The notes beneath the pieces are model-generated. The model worked only from the letters and a program-made list of their open reading frames with translations. It was not told the origin of the DNA and did no database searches. Below are positions 19,951 to 32,100 of a DNA stretch of 64,000 bases, in pieces (positions within the stretch are counted from its first letter, which is position 1; the number at the start of each line of letters is the position of its first letter). This DNA comes from Astragalus membranaceus (taxonomy: Eukaryota > Streptophyta > Magnoliopsida > Fabales > Fabaceae). Location of the stretch: the NCBI GenBank assembly GCA_039519185.1, contig CM076848.1, positions 186,246,628 through 186,310,627 of the forward strand, written 5' to 3'. The translations under genes and the position numbers were made by a program.

Positions 19951-21796
19951 TGTTGAACCAAGGGTAAAACAGTCCTTTATTTTGAATGATAACAAATTAC
20001 ATATATCTACTAATCTTTCACATTGAGCAAAGTGCAGGACTTATTTTAAAAGGAAGAAGACTCAAAAAGGAGAAGCTTGAAGAAGAAGCATAATAAGAAG
20101 TTCAAAACCCTAAATTGAGTCTAAGCCTTTTTTAGGACTCTATGTAAAGGTCCTATCACCTAAAGTGTGTGGCACTTTAGCTATTGAGAGAGATGACTTT
20201 TCAAAACATGCATGATACATAAAAATAGTTTTGAAAGAATATTTTACAAAACTGCATGCATGCATAAGGTGGCAACCAAAACTAAAGAAATTTTTTTGAA
20301 GCAAAAGAATCGATTTCACTACATTACATATACTAAGAATCGATTCCTTCTTGGTTTCCTTAGCCTAGGAATTGATTCTCAAGTCATTCCTTGGATTAAT
20401 GAAATCGATTCTCAAGTCTTTCCTTAGCTTATGAAATCGATTCCCTATGCTTCTAAATGAACTAAGAATCGATTCTCAGGACAACCATATGGCCTGAAAA
20501 TCGATTCACTCCTTTCTTCATAAACAATGAATCGATTCTTTTATTTTTTAAAGGCAATGAATCGATTCCTTCACATTTTAACTTGGTCTATGAATCGATT
20601 CTTCACCTATATTAAATGTTTGTCAAAAAATTTCAACGGTGCCTAAGCCTATAAATACATAGGTTGAGCTTCACCTTCAGACAACACCACTGCTCACAAT
20701 TTCTTCTCTACTCTCTCATATTCGAATCTCTATAGATCTATTGCTCCTCATTGTTTTATTTTTATAAGCTTTTGATTTTAAATTGTTATATCTTTTTTCA
20801 AAAGCTGTTTATAGATCTAGATCTGAGTTCCTGTGCTCCAACTGTTTTGAATCTTGTTTTTCAAAAACTTTGTTTTTTTCAAAATCATATCTATATTTTT
20901 AAAAGCTTTCAAGCAACCTCAACTTCTATTGTTATATCAATTTTGAAGTGGTTGCAAAAGCAAGATCATCCCTCATCTTATAGAGCATCTATAATATCCT
21001 AAGATCACTCATCTCTCTCAGTTTCTAAATTGACTCATTCTCTGAAGTGATTGGATCATAGAACTCTATTGTGTAATTTATTTTATTTCAAGGTGTTTTT
21101 GAAATCCTGGGCTTTGTACTTGGGTCTCTCAATCAAGTGATTGAGTTGGTGTTTTGAAAACCTGGGCTGTGTACTTGGGTCTCTCAATCAAGTGATTGAG
21201 TTGGTGTTTTGAAAACCTGGGCTGTGTACTTGGGTCTCTCAATAGGGTTATTGAGTTGGTTTAGAAATCCTTAGCAAGAGTGCTTAGGTTCTCAATTCAG
21301 GGGAATTGAGATTCACTTATATTGGGGTCGACTGTTTGTATCAAACTCTCTTCAATATAGTGGTTACTAAGTCCAAGGGTTGAAAAGCCTAAGGCCGAGG
21401 GCGTAGGGGTTTTATCCCGAACCTCGCTAAATTGCTGTGTCTCTCTCTCTTCTCTATCTCTTTATATTTTGCACTTTATTTGCTTATAATATTATTATCA
21501 TATACTTGATATAACTGCTTATCAAATTCTCAATATAACTGTGCAAATATATCATATTGTAATCTTATCCTGATCTCTCTATCCTTCTTCTCATTATCTA
21601 TTTTATTGTTGTATACAATATTGATCTGTCCATTCTACTCCTCTTCTCCTTCTATATTGGTCAAATATTATTATTCCGCATTTAATCCAAACCAATATCG
21701 AAAAAGTTTTTTAAATTGAAAAAGAATCCATTAATCACCTATAACCTTATTCACCCCCCCCTCTAAGGTTACTTTAATAGACTCTCAAGTCTAACA
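19951..21796 (+). repeat. 3' LTR of the SIRE-like copia element
   Basis: 1846 bp, near-identical to 12809-14653. Differences seen by eye include 20215 (a versus g), about 20532 (g versus a), about 20828 (t versus a), about 21338 (t versus a), about 21597 (t versus c) and one extra C near 21760. It is followed by the target duplication TAATC. Confidence 0.95.
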
Positions 21797-21801
21797 TAAT
21801 C

Positions 21802-22965
21802 AACACACATTCTCTATTTTCCATTAGATTTCTTAACAAGGACTACATTGGACAGCCAAGTGGTGTACTTAATTTCTTTTACAAAGTTTGCTTCTATGAG
21901 GTCTTTCACAGCCTTTGCAGCAGCTTCAGCTTTTTCCCCTTTCTGGGATCTTCTCTTCTGGGCCACCCACTTGGTGTTTGGGTTAATAGCAAGGTGGTGG
22001 CAAGCTGCCTCGGGTGGTATCCCTCGCATGTCCGTCGCAGACCAGGCGAACAGATCAGCATTCTCTCTTAGGCAGATAGTGAGTTTTTCCCTGACTTCCT
22101 CAAGGAGGTCGGCGCCTATCTTGACAGTCTTGGTGGGATCTTTTCCTAATTGGATAGAGATGAATTCACCGTCAAGCTCTGGCCTCTTCATGCGCTTCTT
22201 CAGCTCCTTGGCGAGGGTGCTATCATCCTCCTCTTCATCACTGTCTGGATCGTATCTGGCATCCAGGTCTGCTAGGTTCACCTCAGCTTCTTTTCCAGAT
22301 CTCTTGTATGGCTCCCCTATTTCTGCAATCTCTTTTTCATTCTTAACACTCATGTAGTAGCATCTGCGTGCTGCTGCCAGATCAGCATGAAGGGTTACAA
22401 TCTTGTTCTCCAAATTGTAAAATTTCATTTTTAAGTGAACCGTTGAGGTTACTGCCCCCAACCTGCCTAATGTCGGCCTTCCGATGATGCACTGGTAGAT
22501 GGATTTGCATGGGAGGACTAAGAAAGGTGTCTTTACAGTTCTAATTAGAATTTGTTCGCCATCAGGGTCTCCATAGGTAACCATCAGTTCCAGATGGCCA
22601 AGTGGCTTAGCTTTTGATCCGTTGAACCCAGTCAGGTCTGATACCCGGTAGGGAGTCAAGTCGTCGGGGGAGATATTCAACACTTTCAACAACTCTTCAA
22701 AAATGATGTCTACAGAGCTACCCTGGTCGATCAGGATTCTTCTCACTTCAACATTGGCCATGACGACCGATATCAGCAGTGGGATGTACTTGTTTGGCTT
22801 TCCGTCGAGTAAGTCTTGATCACTAAAGGACAAAGGTGGCCTGGATGGCCCCTCCTTGGGGGTTGAGGTGGATGCAACATTCAGGATTTCCTTCCACCTT
22901 CTCTTTATTGACTTATTCGTTCCACACCCATCTAAAAGGTCTCCTCCATGTATCACTATGGTCAC
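21802..22965 (-). pseudogene. Tat-lineage protease and N-terminal RT
   Basis: The minus frame of about 380 residues has the protease core LIDQGSSVDII, the usual Tat form with the D-G-S context, and the flap/second motif IIGRPTLG. A linker rich in Asp/Glu follows, then the start of RT (AINPNTKWVAQKRR, VVLVKKSNGK). The RT frame then meets TAG where a Trp codon is expected (about 21821-21823), just before the copia insertion site at 21797-21801. Sequence across the copia element continues in register into 12803 and below. Confidence 0.88.
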
Positions 22966-24662
22966 TGGTCTTCCTCTGGACTTCCGAGTGTCTTCCTTCT
23001 CGAAGGACTCACTGTCTTCTTCCTTTGTAGTTTTGACGACTTCGCTGGCCGGGCCCTTGCCTTTGCGTGGGGACCTGGACCTTTTTGAGGGGGATCAGGG
23101 TCTATTGCGTGAGCTACTTGCCTCACCATATTTCTTTACGTACTGTAAGAGTTTCCCTTTCTGAATCAGCTCTTCAATGTCGTCCTTAAGGGCTCGGCAT
23201 CCATTGGTGTCATGACCTCCGCTTCAGTGATAGCGACACCATTTTTTCAAAGGATTCTGGCCTTCCCTCAACACTAAAGGCTCTGGTCTTTTGACGTTTT
23301 TAAATTCAGCATTGGCACACTCAGCTAAGATCTTAGCCCGGGATGCATTGAGGAGGGTGTGTTCGGCGAACCTGCGTGGTCGTGCCTCACGATGCCCCCT
23401 CCTGCTTCCTTTCGCTGTCGGGTTTCTCTAGCGTCACCCCTGTCGCCACCGGCCTTGGCTGCCTCACGGTAAGCCATATCATCCTCTTCATAGACCATGT
23501 ACTTCTGCGACTTTTGAAGGAACTCACCCAAGTTCCTGGGTCTGTTGGCCCCCACGTCAATTTGAAAGAGACTTCCTTTTTTTAGGCCGTCTTTCATCCA
23601 AAATAACCTTTGCTTGTACTCCAAATTTCGAACACATGAAGCCTCCTTATTGAAATGCTCTATGTATTCTCTTAATGTCTCGCTGTCACGCTGCCTGACT
23701 ACCCTCAGCACCTCTTCTGACTTGGGCTTCAACCGGGAGGCAGTGAAGCGAGCTGCGAACATTCTTGCCAACTGACTCCATGAGGAGATGGAGTTTGGCT
23801 TCAGCTCTTGAAACCATTCTAATGCTGAATTTTCGAGAATGAGAGGAAAGATTTTATAGTGAACATGCTCCCTCGCGCCTCTATAGCGCATCATCAGGGA
23901 GAAATGTGCCAGATGGCGGTCTGGGTCTCCAGTCCCATCGTACATCTTGAGAGATGGCAGTTTCTAAGGCCCTCGGTATTGGACATTCATCCACCTTCCG
24001 AGTGAAAGGTCTTTCGTTGGAGAACCTCCTTGAGTTGCGAGGTGAGACGTCCTCGTAGTCAAAATATTGATACCTGCGTTGGTCGGGGGATCTCCTCGAT
24101 GGTGAGCCCCGGTGGCACCTCTTGTGGGTCTTGGACCTGCTTCTTGACCTTTCACGGGAAGTAGAGGAGGCACGTGAAGAGGTCCTGGAGTGGGAGTCGT
24201 CAGGCCAGTAAGTACCATCCGGGGAGGATGGAGGGGTTTTTGGAGGTGAGCCCGACCCCCGATATTTGCGACGCCGAGAAGGGGATCGGTGCACGTGCTT
24301 TCGCCTTGGTGGGGAACGATGGGCACGATGCCTTCGAGGGGGAGACCGATGATGCCTTGAGACCATGGTTGTCTGAGGAGGGGTTCCCCAGTAGGGTGGA
24401 GGCTGTTCAGGCATGGAAGCCACACGCCTTTCAATTTGCCTTAGGCGTGCTTCCTGCTGCATCATGGTCTGAGTGCGGTTGCACAGGAGATCCAAGAGTT
24501 GGTTCACGTTTGGGGGTCGGCAGGCTCCTGGAGGAAGTCTGTCTGCGGGACCTGGATGGTATCCTCGTCATGCTGGCTAGCTACATTGCCCTCAGGAGTG
24601 CCGGTTGGCTGGGGCGCGGGAACATCAATGCTTTGAACTCGGGGTCTACCTCTTGGTGCCAT
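22966..24662 (-). pseudogene. Tat-lineage Gag (frameshifted)
   Basis: ATG at 24660-24662, 51 nt after the primer site. The N terminus is Pro-rich, then a long Arg/Ser-Pro region (about 24150-24400) unlike ordinary Gag cores. Next comes the retrotransposon Gag domain (23325-23945: DGTGDPDRHLAHF, ALEWFQEL, RQRDSETLREYIEHFN) and a degenerate zinc finger (about 23190-23245) with a stop in place of an Arg codon. Frameshifts occur near 24515 in a C run and near 23960. The RS-like region is an unusual feature and could bind RNA. Confidence 0.85.
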
Positions 24663-24713
24663 GGAGAAGCAAGAGAAAATTTCAAGGAGTAGAGATAATG
24701 TGAAAAATAGATA

Positions 24714-24732
24714 ACTCCCACTGTGGTCGCCA
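24714..24732 (-). other. Primer binding site, tRNA-Arg type
   Basis: Minus-strand TGGCGACCACAGTGGGAGT, which I recognise as the complement of the 3' end of plant tRNA-Arg(TCG). It lies one base from the LTR end. Confidence 0.8.
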
Positions 24733-24733
24733 A

Positions 24734-25240
24734 TGTTCTGTACCTTTACCACACCACGGAATGGACCGAACAGGTAGTTGGTAGGGTATTTGCTTTACCT
24801 GGTTGAACTTCTGATAGCACCAGGAGGTAGGGGACTAGTCAAGCCTGGATGGGTAGGATCAGGGAGTGCTGCTTGTGAGTTAGCCTGCTTGTGACCGGGC
24901 CTGTTTGTGATCAGACCTGGGACGAGCAGGACTGCTGATGATGAGTTGATGTCAAAACGTTCCCAGGTGGGGTACCTGCGAAGCCACTCCGACGCTCAAG
25001 TCAGTATTGAGGATAATAGAGTAGGATAGCAAGGAATGAGAATCTACATATTAATGGCCAAGCATGTCAGTATTTATAGGGATTTGTGCCAACTTTAAGC
25101 CGTCGAATTGGTCAGTTGAATCTGAGTCATTGAAGCATGATAGCCATAAATGGGCTGATTTAACATGGATATGGGCCAAAGTTTATTGGGCTTAGTCATG
25201 TCCAATTGCTGGGGTGAGTCTCATGATCCAGTCCAGAACA
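24734..25240 (-). repeat. 5' LTR of the Tat-lineage element
   Basis: 507 bp. The ends are inverted: TGTTCTG at 24734 and CAGAACA ending at 25240. It is bounded by the primer site on one side and by unrelated AT-rich DNA on the other. The matching 3' LTR would lie left of the tandem pol-less element, outside the window, so the target duplication cannot be checked. Confidence 0.8.
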
Positions 25241-25395
25241 GAACTAAAAACAAAAAATTCAAATCTTATAAAGACCAAAAATAAATTTAACCCTAATATG
25301 ATATATAAGTGCCAAATATACTTGAATTTGGTTTGAAAACAATGACACTTATTGAATTTACTAAAATGAATTTGCTATTATCTAACCCCCAAAAG
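25241..25395. other. AT-rich flank
   Basis: AT-rich sequence between the Tat LTR and an LTR-like relic. Nothing recognised. Confidence 0.4.
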
Positions 25396-26600
25396 TGTTA
25401 ATTTGATTTAGTTTTTATTTAAGTAGGCTATGCATATGATTGTGAGTTTTTGTACATTTTAATATCTTTTTGTAGCTTGAAACAGATGAAAGAATTGAAG
25501 ATTAATATTTGATAAAGAGTTCAAGCAAAAAGATTGAAGAATGAAGAGAAAGAAGATTTTTTGGGAAATCTGGCTAAGCCAAACCTACTATGACTAAGCC
25601 AAATTGATACATAAAGAAAGAAGCCAATATTGAGAAATCTGGCTAAGCCATATGTACTGTGGCTAAACGAAAATAAGTCAGAATGTTGCTATAAAAGTGG
25701 CTAAACCATCCAGGATTTCGTTGTGCCAGAATAGCTTTCTTCATGACAGTGTAATCTCCAAATACACTGTGTGGCTTACCCAGAAGCTATGTGGCTCAGC
25801 CAAAAGTAGCCGACTCTGTTTTTCTGCACAACTATAAAAGGCCATTCTTCAATTTTTTTTATAGGGGATTCTGATATCTTAGAAGGAGGATAACACTATG
25901 GCACGAAGGAAACCAAGAAATGAGTGAAGATTCATCATAGGAAAGCTTGGAAAAGTGGTAACTTTGATTGTTCTTCAATTCCTACTCTTGTATCTTTGTA
26001 AAGCATCTATGGAAATGGATTGCTAACCCCTTTCTTTTTGGGATTGGATGTAATTAACTTCACTTTCATGTATATCTAAAGTTTCTATATGAATCTATAA
26101 TTAATCTCTTGTTTGGTTTAATGGTTTTGTCTCATGCTTTTGATAAATTAATCACTTATTGAATGATTATGGATGATGTAATAGGTTTAGAAAACATGTT
26201 ATAGAATCTGAACTAGATAGAATCATCTACAACAAACATCTAAGAATAGATTTAAGTGTTGTAGTCTTGTTTACCCAAGCTTAATGCTATTGACATATTA
26301 AATGGTGGAGAAATCTTCATTTATATCAATCAATAGATGTTTCAACTTTGATTAAGGAATTCATTTAGTTGGATGGTTGGTAAGATAAACCAAAATCAGA
26401 ATTGACATAGATTCAACTTAGAAATCTTGTTATGTCATGGAATGAAGTTAATGAAATTCAATCTCAATACTTTTAAGTATTTGAATCACAACCCTTTCTA
26501 ATTTCCAAAATTCTGTTTTTATGCAAACAAAAATCACTTTATCTTTACACTTTACTTTAACATAATAATAGTTAAACGACTTGTTAATATTGCCAAATCC
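25396..26600 (+). repeat. LTR-like relic with TGGCTNAGCCA palindromes
   Basis: It starts TGTTAATTTG and contains three exact TGGCTNAGCCA palindromes (25571-25581, 25640-25650, 25792-25802) and several variants, then TATAAAAG at 25833-25840 and a leader-like segment. This layout is that of a U3/R of an LTR. The 3' end and a target duplication could not be defined, so solo LTR versus truncated element is open. Confidence 0.45.
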
Positions 26601-27344
26601 CTTATACCTGATACACTGTATTAGAACGATTATAAGACTTATTCATGAAAAAGTCTTTCAATAAATAAATAAGAACAGAGACCTCTATCCCTTACAAAAC
26701 ATGACATGTCAACAAATCGAATTAAGTGATTAGAAAGAGACTGCAACTTGAGCAGCCCTATCTGTTGTCTTTTCTCTTAACCCACAATTGAATGGATAGA
26801 ACTACAAATCCAACCAAATCAATTCAAGTTATTAAATAACAAACCATTGAAAATAAAAAAATGGCAACTCATAAAGAAACTGCACGTGAAGTCTGCTATC
26901 AAATTAAAAAAATATTATCACTAATGACAGAATAACTAATAATCATATATAATCATTAAATTAAACACTCATACGTATTATTGACCAAGAAAAAAATAAG
27001 TTAGGCAAATTGAATTTGATTAGAACTATAGACTAATTAATATTAATTTTTTTTTGTAATACATGAACGTAGGAAAGATTATTATGAAATCCATGTTTAA
27101 CGATTATGACTAGGTTGGACAACACACACACTGAGTTTCTTAATGGATTTGATCTCCACAAAACACATTCTTGGAGAGAGACGATGAACTTTAAGTGTGA
27201 TTAAGCTCTAAACGTGAATTAGTTTTGTAACCAAAGTCAAAGACTCTGAGGCTTTTTTTTTTGTGGGAAAAAAAGACTCTAAGGCTTACTAAAGTAAAAA
27301 AGAAAGATTACTATAAAGTTTTTTTTTAAAAACATTCTATTTTT
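26601..27344. other. AT-rich intergenic DNA
   Basis: Simple AT-rich sequence with short T and A runs. No ORF, RNA gene or repeat structure recognised. Confidence 0.4.
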
Positions 27345-27354
27345 TTATTTGGAC

Positions 27355-27490
27355 TATTGCTGGCTGCCCATGGAGTGTTCTAACACTTTTAACGAAAGAC
27401 TAATCTCCACTACGAGAATCAAACCCGGGAGCACCGGGTCGACTCTCTGTGCCCCAGGGTAGATTAAGCCGTTGTGCCAACTGTGTTGGT
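27355..27490 (-). repeat. SINE-like fragment, tRNA-derived head
   Basis: The minus strand has a B-box-like GGTTTGATTCTCG (from AATCAAACC) and a segment ending in GTGTTGGTTTG that matches 50460-50565 over most of its length. Two copies in the window support a dispersed repeat; the tRNA origin is inferred from the B box. Confidence 0.5.
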
Positions 27491-27536
27491 TTGAAAAAGA
27501 TTACTATGAAGTTAACTTTTTTTTCTTACCATGTCA

Positions 27537-27720
27537 TTGGTGCGTAGTTTCCACCAGCTTTGCTGGTGACTAATCTACGCTAGGGAACCTGACTGGCCAC
27601 GAATACCCAGTTTTACCGACCCGTGTGGTTCTCCCTTCCAACAGAGTTTTTGCCACACTCAAGATTCGAACCCGAGACCTTGGGGTGAGATTCAAGTTCA
27701 GTTACCACTCGGATCAACCA
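27537..27720 (-). repeat. SINE-like fragment with B box
   Basis: The minus strand reads AAGGTCTCGGGTTCGAATC, a good RNA polymerase III B box (GGTTCGAATC). It contains a small inverted pair CCACCAGC...GCTGGTG. It differs from the 27355 element. Low-copy status is unknown. Confidence 0.5.
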
Positions 27721-27782
27721 TTGCTGGTGTTATATGATGTTAACTTAGTAAATAAATTAAGAAAATATGATGGTAAATTCTT

Positions 27783-28156
27783 GGTTGCCTTTGGAAAAAT
27801 GTGGGTAATTTACCTAATATGATGTGAAATCAATAAAATCAACCACTTTTTTTTTGTGAAATCCACTATCTTTGTCAATTAAAATACATTTGTTCTTTTA
27901 CACTATGTTAATATTAAATTATTTGAATACATGTAACAAATTTCAAATGAATACAAGTGAGATTGGGTAAGTTACCCACATTTTTTAAAAGTAATCTAGG
28001 GCTCAGCTAAAAAGTAAATTTCATCTAGTCACTTGATTGATTTGTATATTTGTATGTTTAGATCATATTGAAAATAAATTAATGAGATGTTTGTGTCAAA
28101 TTTCGAAAAATACAAGTTAATGTTGATAAATTACCCACATTTTTCCAAAGGGCAAC
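27783..28156. repeat. MITE with about 30-bp inverted ends
   Basis: The left end has CCTTTGGAAAAATGTGGGT (about 27788-27806) and the right end carries its complement (about 28133-28151), with AATTTA continuing the pairing. A partial inner copy of the same end (TTACCCACATTTTTT) lies at about 27973. About 375 bp, no ORF. The superfamily was not determined. Confidence 0.7.
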
Positions 28157-29171
28157 ATAAGCCTCACCAAATATGTAACAAAAAAAAAGCCTCACCAAAT
28201 ATGATTAATTAACACACACAAAAAAAGTTTAACATATGTCAAATATTTCGCTGTACTAGTAATCCTCATGTTTATTTTTACAAAAATATCATCGCTATAA
28301 ATTTTACTAAGTTAATAACCGATTAGTGTCCGTGCGGTGGATACCCGGGTTTAAAAAAAATATTAATAACTGATTTACTCTCAAGTACTGCATAAAGTTA
28401 ATTATTTCTACATATATGATTGTAATTCTCCATGTGTCAAAAAAAAGTCAAACAATATTTTCATTTGGGCAAAGTTATCCCCCAAGTCAAATTCAGACAC
28501 CTCATATCTTGAATAATAAAACCTCTTAGCAGTCTTTCTAGAACAAAACAAGACACACATATCATCATTTATTTATCTATGTCTAGAACTCTAGATTGAA
28601 TAATAAATCACCCTCTAGAGGGAAAGACTTTTCTTTCCATAAACAAATAGAATGAAAAGTACATTTAATATTAAAGTTTCTTAATCAAAAGACATAACCA
28701 TAAGATTGTTTATTAAACCAAATCTTTTATTTGTCACACTATTTATATTATATTTCTAGACACATATTGCTGTCGCCACCCATTTAGACTTGTTCTAAAT
28801 AATGTTCTTCATTTCCTTGTAATACCCTCCATAGACTAACTACCCTTTGACCTCAAATTTCTTCTTCTTCAACTATCAACACCCCATTCTCTTATATACA
28901 ACATATATCTTTATATACTTAACCTTCTCAACGTGTCAAAAACTTCATTCATTCAAAACATTTGTTACAACAAAATCAAGTTATTCCTTTTTCTCTCTCA
29001 TATTTGCAGTTTCTTGAGTTTGTTTTGTTTCTTCAAGTTTTGTTAACGCATTTCAATCAGACTGCCAAGTGAACAACCGAAGCACGTCTAGTTTCCATTT
29101 CCAAGAAGGCTGCGACTGTATTCTTCAAGTGTAAAGTGTGAACAATAACATGTTATAGAATCTTTCAAATC
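28157..29171 (+). promoter_or_regulatory. Upstream region and 5' leader of the P4-ATPase gene
   Basis: AT-rich. A TATA candidate CTTATATACAA lies at 28891-28901, with a second TATATA near 28912. The pyrimidine-rich stretch at about 28990-29035 would be in the leader. A two-codon upstream ORF (ATG TTA TAG) at 29150-29158 precedes the main ATG at 29172 by 13 nt and may lower initiation. No experimental start is known. Confidence 0.45.
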
Positions 29172-32100
29172 ATGGATTCTAAGAGACCACTTTTGATAGC
29201 ATCACCAAGAACTCCTAGTGATCATCAAGAGCTACCAACTATTCCAATTTTTCATGAACTACCAAAATCAAAGTCAAGTTCAAGCAACACAGTGAAATTT
29301 TCTGGTGTAGATTTTCCAAGCCAAGTTGAGAAAAACACTTCAAATTCATCATCTTCAAGTAAAAGTGCCATGTCTATTCACTCTAGTAGCAGAAACAACT
29401 CTGTCAATTTAAACCATTCAGGATCAAAATCTATGAGATATTTTGGTTCAACAAATTCTGAAGGACTCAGCATGTCACAAAGGGAACTAAGAGATGAAGA
29501 TGCAAGATTGATTTATATAAATGATCCTGAAAAGACTAATGAGACTTTTCGATTTTCAGGAAATTCAATCAAAACATCCAAATACTCTTTACTCACATTC
29601 ATTCCAAGGAATTTGTTTGAACAGTTTCATAGAGTTGCTTATCTGTATTTTCTCATTATAGCAATTCTCAATCAACTTCCTCAACTAGCAGTATTTGGAA
29701 GAGGTGTTTCAATCTTACCACTAGCATTTGTTCTTTTTGTTACTGGTGTGAAAGATGCTTTTGAAGATTACAGAAGGTACAAATCAGATAAAGTTGAGAA
29801 TAACAGGTTAGCTTCAGTTATGGTTGATAATCATAATTTCATAGAAAAGAAATGGAAAGATATAAGAGTTGGTGAGATTGTTAAAATCAAAGCAAATGAA
29901 ACTATACCTTGTGATATTGTTTTGCTTTCAACTAGTGATTCAACTGGTGTAGCTTATGTTCAAACTATTAATCTTGATGGTGAGTCAAATTTGAAGACTA
30001 GATATGCAAAACAAGAAACAAGTTCTAAAGTTTATGAGAAGGAAAGGCTTTTTGGTTTGATTAAATGTGAGAAACCAAATAGAAATATTTATGGTTTTAT
30101 GGCTAATATGGAAATTGATGGTAACAAGAAATTATCACTTGGATCTTCTAATATTGTTCTTAGAGGATGTGAACTTAAGAATACTAGTTGGGCACTTGGT
30201 GTAGCTGTTTATTGTGGAAGTGAGACAAAAGCAATGCTGAATAATTCAGGAGCTCCATCGAAAAGAAGTCGACTCGAGACGCGAATGAATAGCGAAATAA
30301 TCTTGCTGTCTTTCTTTCTTGTGGCATTGTGTACAATTACATCAGTTTGTGCTGCTGTTTGGTTAAAGAGACATAAGGATGAGTTGAATTTGTTACCTTA
30401 TTATAGGAAATATGATTTTTCTGAAGAGGAAGTTGATGATTATAAGTACTATGGATGGGGAATGGAGATATTCTTCACATTTCTTATGTCAGTTATTGTG
30501 TTTCAAGTTATGATTCCTATCTCTTTGTATATTTCTATGGAGCTTGTTCGTGTTGGTCAGGCTTATTTTATGATTGGAGATGATAGAATGTTTGATAAGG
30601 GAACAAATACAAGATTTCAGTGTAGAGCTTTGAATATTAATGAAGATTTGGGACAAATTAAGTATGTTTTCTCAGATAAAACTGGTACACTTACTGAGAA
30701 TAAAATGGAGTTTCAATGTGCTAGCATTTGGGGAGTTGATTATAGTTACACAAAGGATAGCTTGGAGGATGAGCAAGTGGAATACTCAGTGCAAGGTAAG
30801 ATTGATTTCTTCCTAACATATTTGTTATTCTATTCTATTTATGAGTAATAGCCAATTTCGGTCCCTCAAATTTCAGAAAAGTACAGTTTAGTCACTGACA
30901 TTAACAATATTCTTAATTAGTCTGACATTTTCGAAAGTAATTTAGTTTACTCTCTCAAATTCTCGATGTCATGCTTAGTCGTTGACTTTTACAACTTAAT
31001 ATCAATTAAGTCGTTGGCTTTTATAACTTAGTGCAGTTTGGTCCCTAATATTTGGTTCTACCAAGTACTAAACTAATACTAAGTTGTAAAACACAGGGGT
31101 TTAATAGATATTAAGTTAATAGATTTTAAGCTGTAAAAGTTAGGGACCAATGTCAAATAACATTTGAAAATAACAGGGACTAATTAGGAATATTGTTAAT
31201 GTCAAGAACTAAACTGAACTTTTCTAAAATTTGAGGGACCAAACTGGCTATTAAATCCTTTTTTAACATTGCCTTCAATTTATAACTGAAGTAACATTTT
31301 TGTTATCTGTCATTATATGATTTCAGTGGATGGAAAGACTTTGAAACCAAAGATGAAGGTGAAAGTTAATCAAGAGCTTTTGCAATTAGCAAGAAGTGGA
31401 CGTGAAAACACAGAGGGAAAAAGGATTTATGATTTCTTCTTAGCACTTGCAACTTGCAATACTATTGTTCCTATCATTGTTGACACATCTGATCCTGATG
31501 TCAAGCTGTTAGATTACCAAGGTGAATCACCAGATGAACAAGCATTAGCATATGCTGCTGCTGCCTATGGTTTTATGCTTATCGAACGAACCTCCGGCCA
31601 CATAATCATCGATATTCAGGGCGAAAGGCTAAAGTAAGTTGGTTACTAACTAACTTTCAACTACCTCTGGTCCACTTTATAAGAGACAGTACAATTTTTA
31701 GTTTATTGAATAACTGATGTATCTAGTCTGCATATGCTATCTTGATAATAAGTTACTAATAATATGAAATATCCTTTAATGTGAAATTTCAGGTTCAGTG
31801 TCTTGGGTATGCATGAATTTGACAGTGATAGAAAGAGAATGTCAGTTATATTGGGCTACCCTGACAATTCAGTGAGACTTTTTGTCAAAGGAGCAGATAC
31901 AACAATGTTTAGTGTGATAGATAAATCATTCAACAAGGACTTAATAAAAGCCACAGAATCACATCTTTACTCTTATTCTTCTTTGGGTTTAAGAACACTT
32001 GTTATTGGAATGAGAGAACTGAATACTTCAGAATTTGAGCAATGGCATGCTGCTTATGAGAAAGCAAGTACTTCTGTGTTCGGTAGGGCCGCGATGCTTC

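Larger units (their letters stand above)
12809..21796 (+). mobile_element. SIRE-like Ty1/copia retrotransposon, nearly intact and young
   Basis: Order: 5' LTR 12809-14653, tRNA-Met primer site, gag 14731-16593, pol 16601-19744, polypurine tract, 3' LTR 19951-21796. It is flanked by a 5-bp target duplication TAATC (12804-12808 and 21797-21801). It lies inside the Tat RT frame in the opposite orientation. By eye the LTRs differ at about five substitutions and one C-run length over 1845 bp, about 0.3%. No env-like ORF follows pol: only 206 bp separate the pol stop from the 3' LTR. Confidence 0.95.

Noticed and set aside
21848..22357. 169-codon plus-strand frame over Tat protease/RT
   Set aside because: Antisense shadow of a real coding frame.
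24174..24692. 172-codon plus-strand frame over Tat gag
   Set aside because: Antisense shadow of the Arg/Ser-rich gag region; no domain or independent signals.
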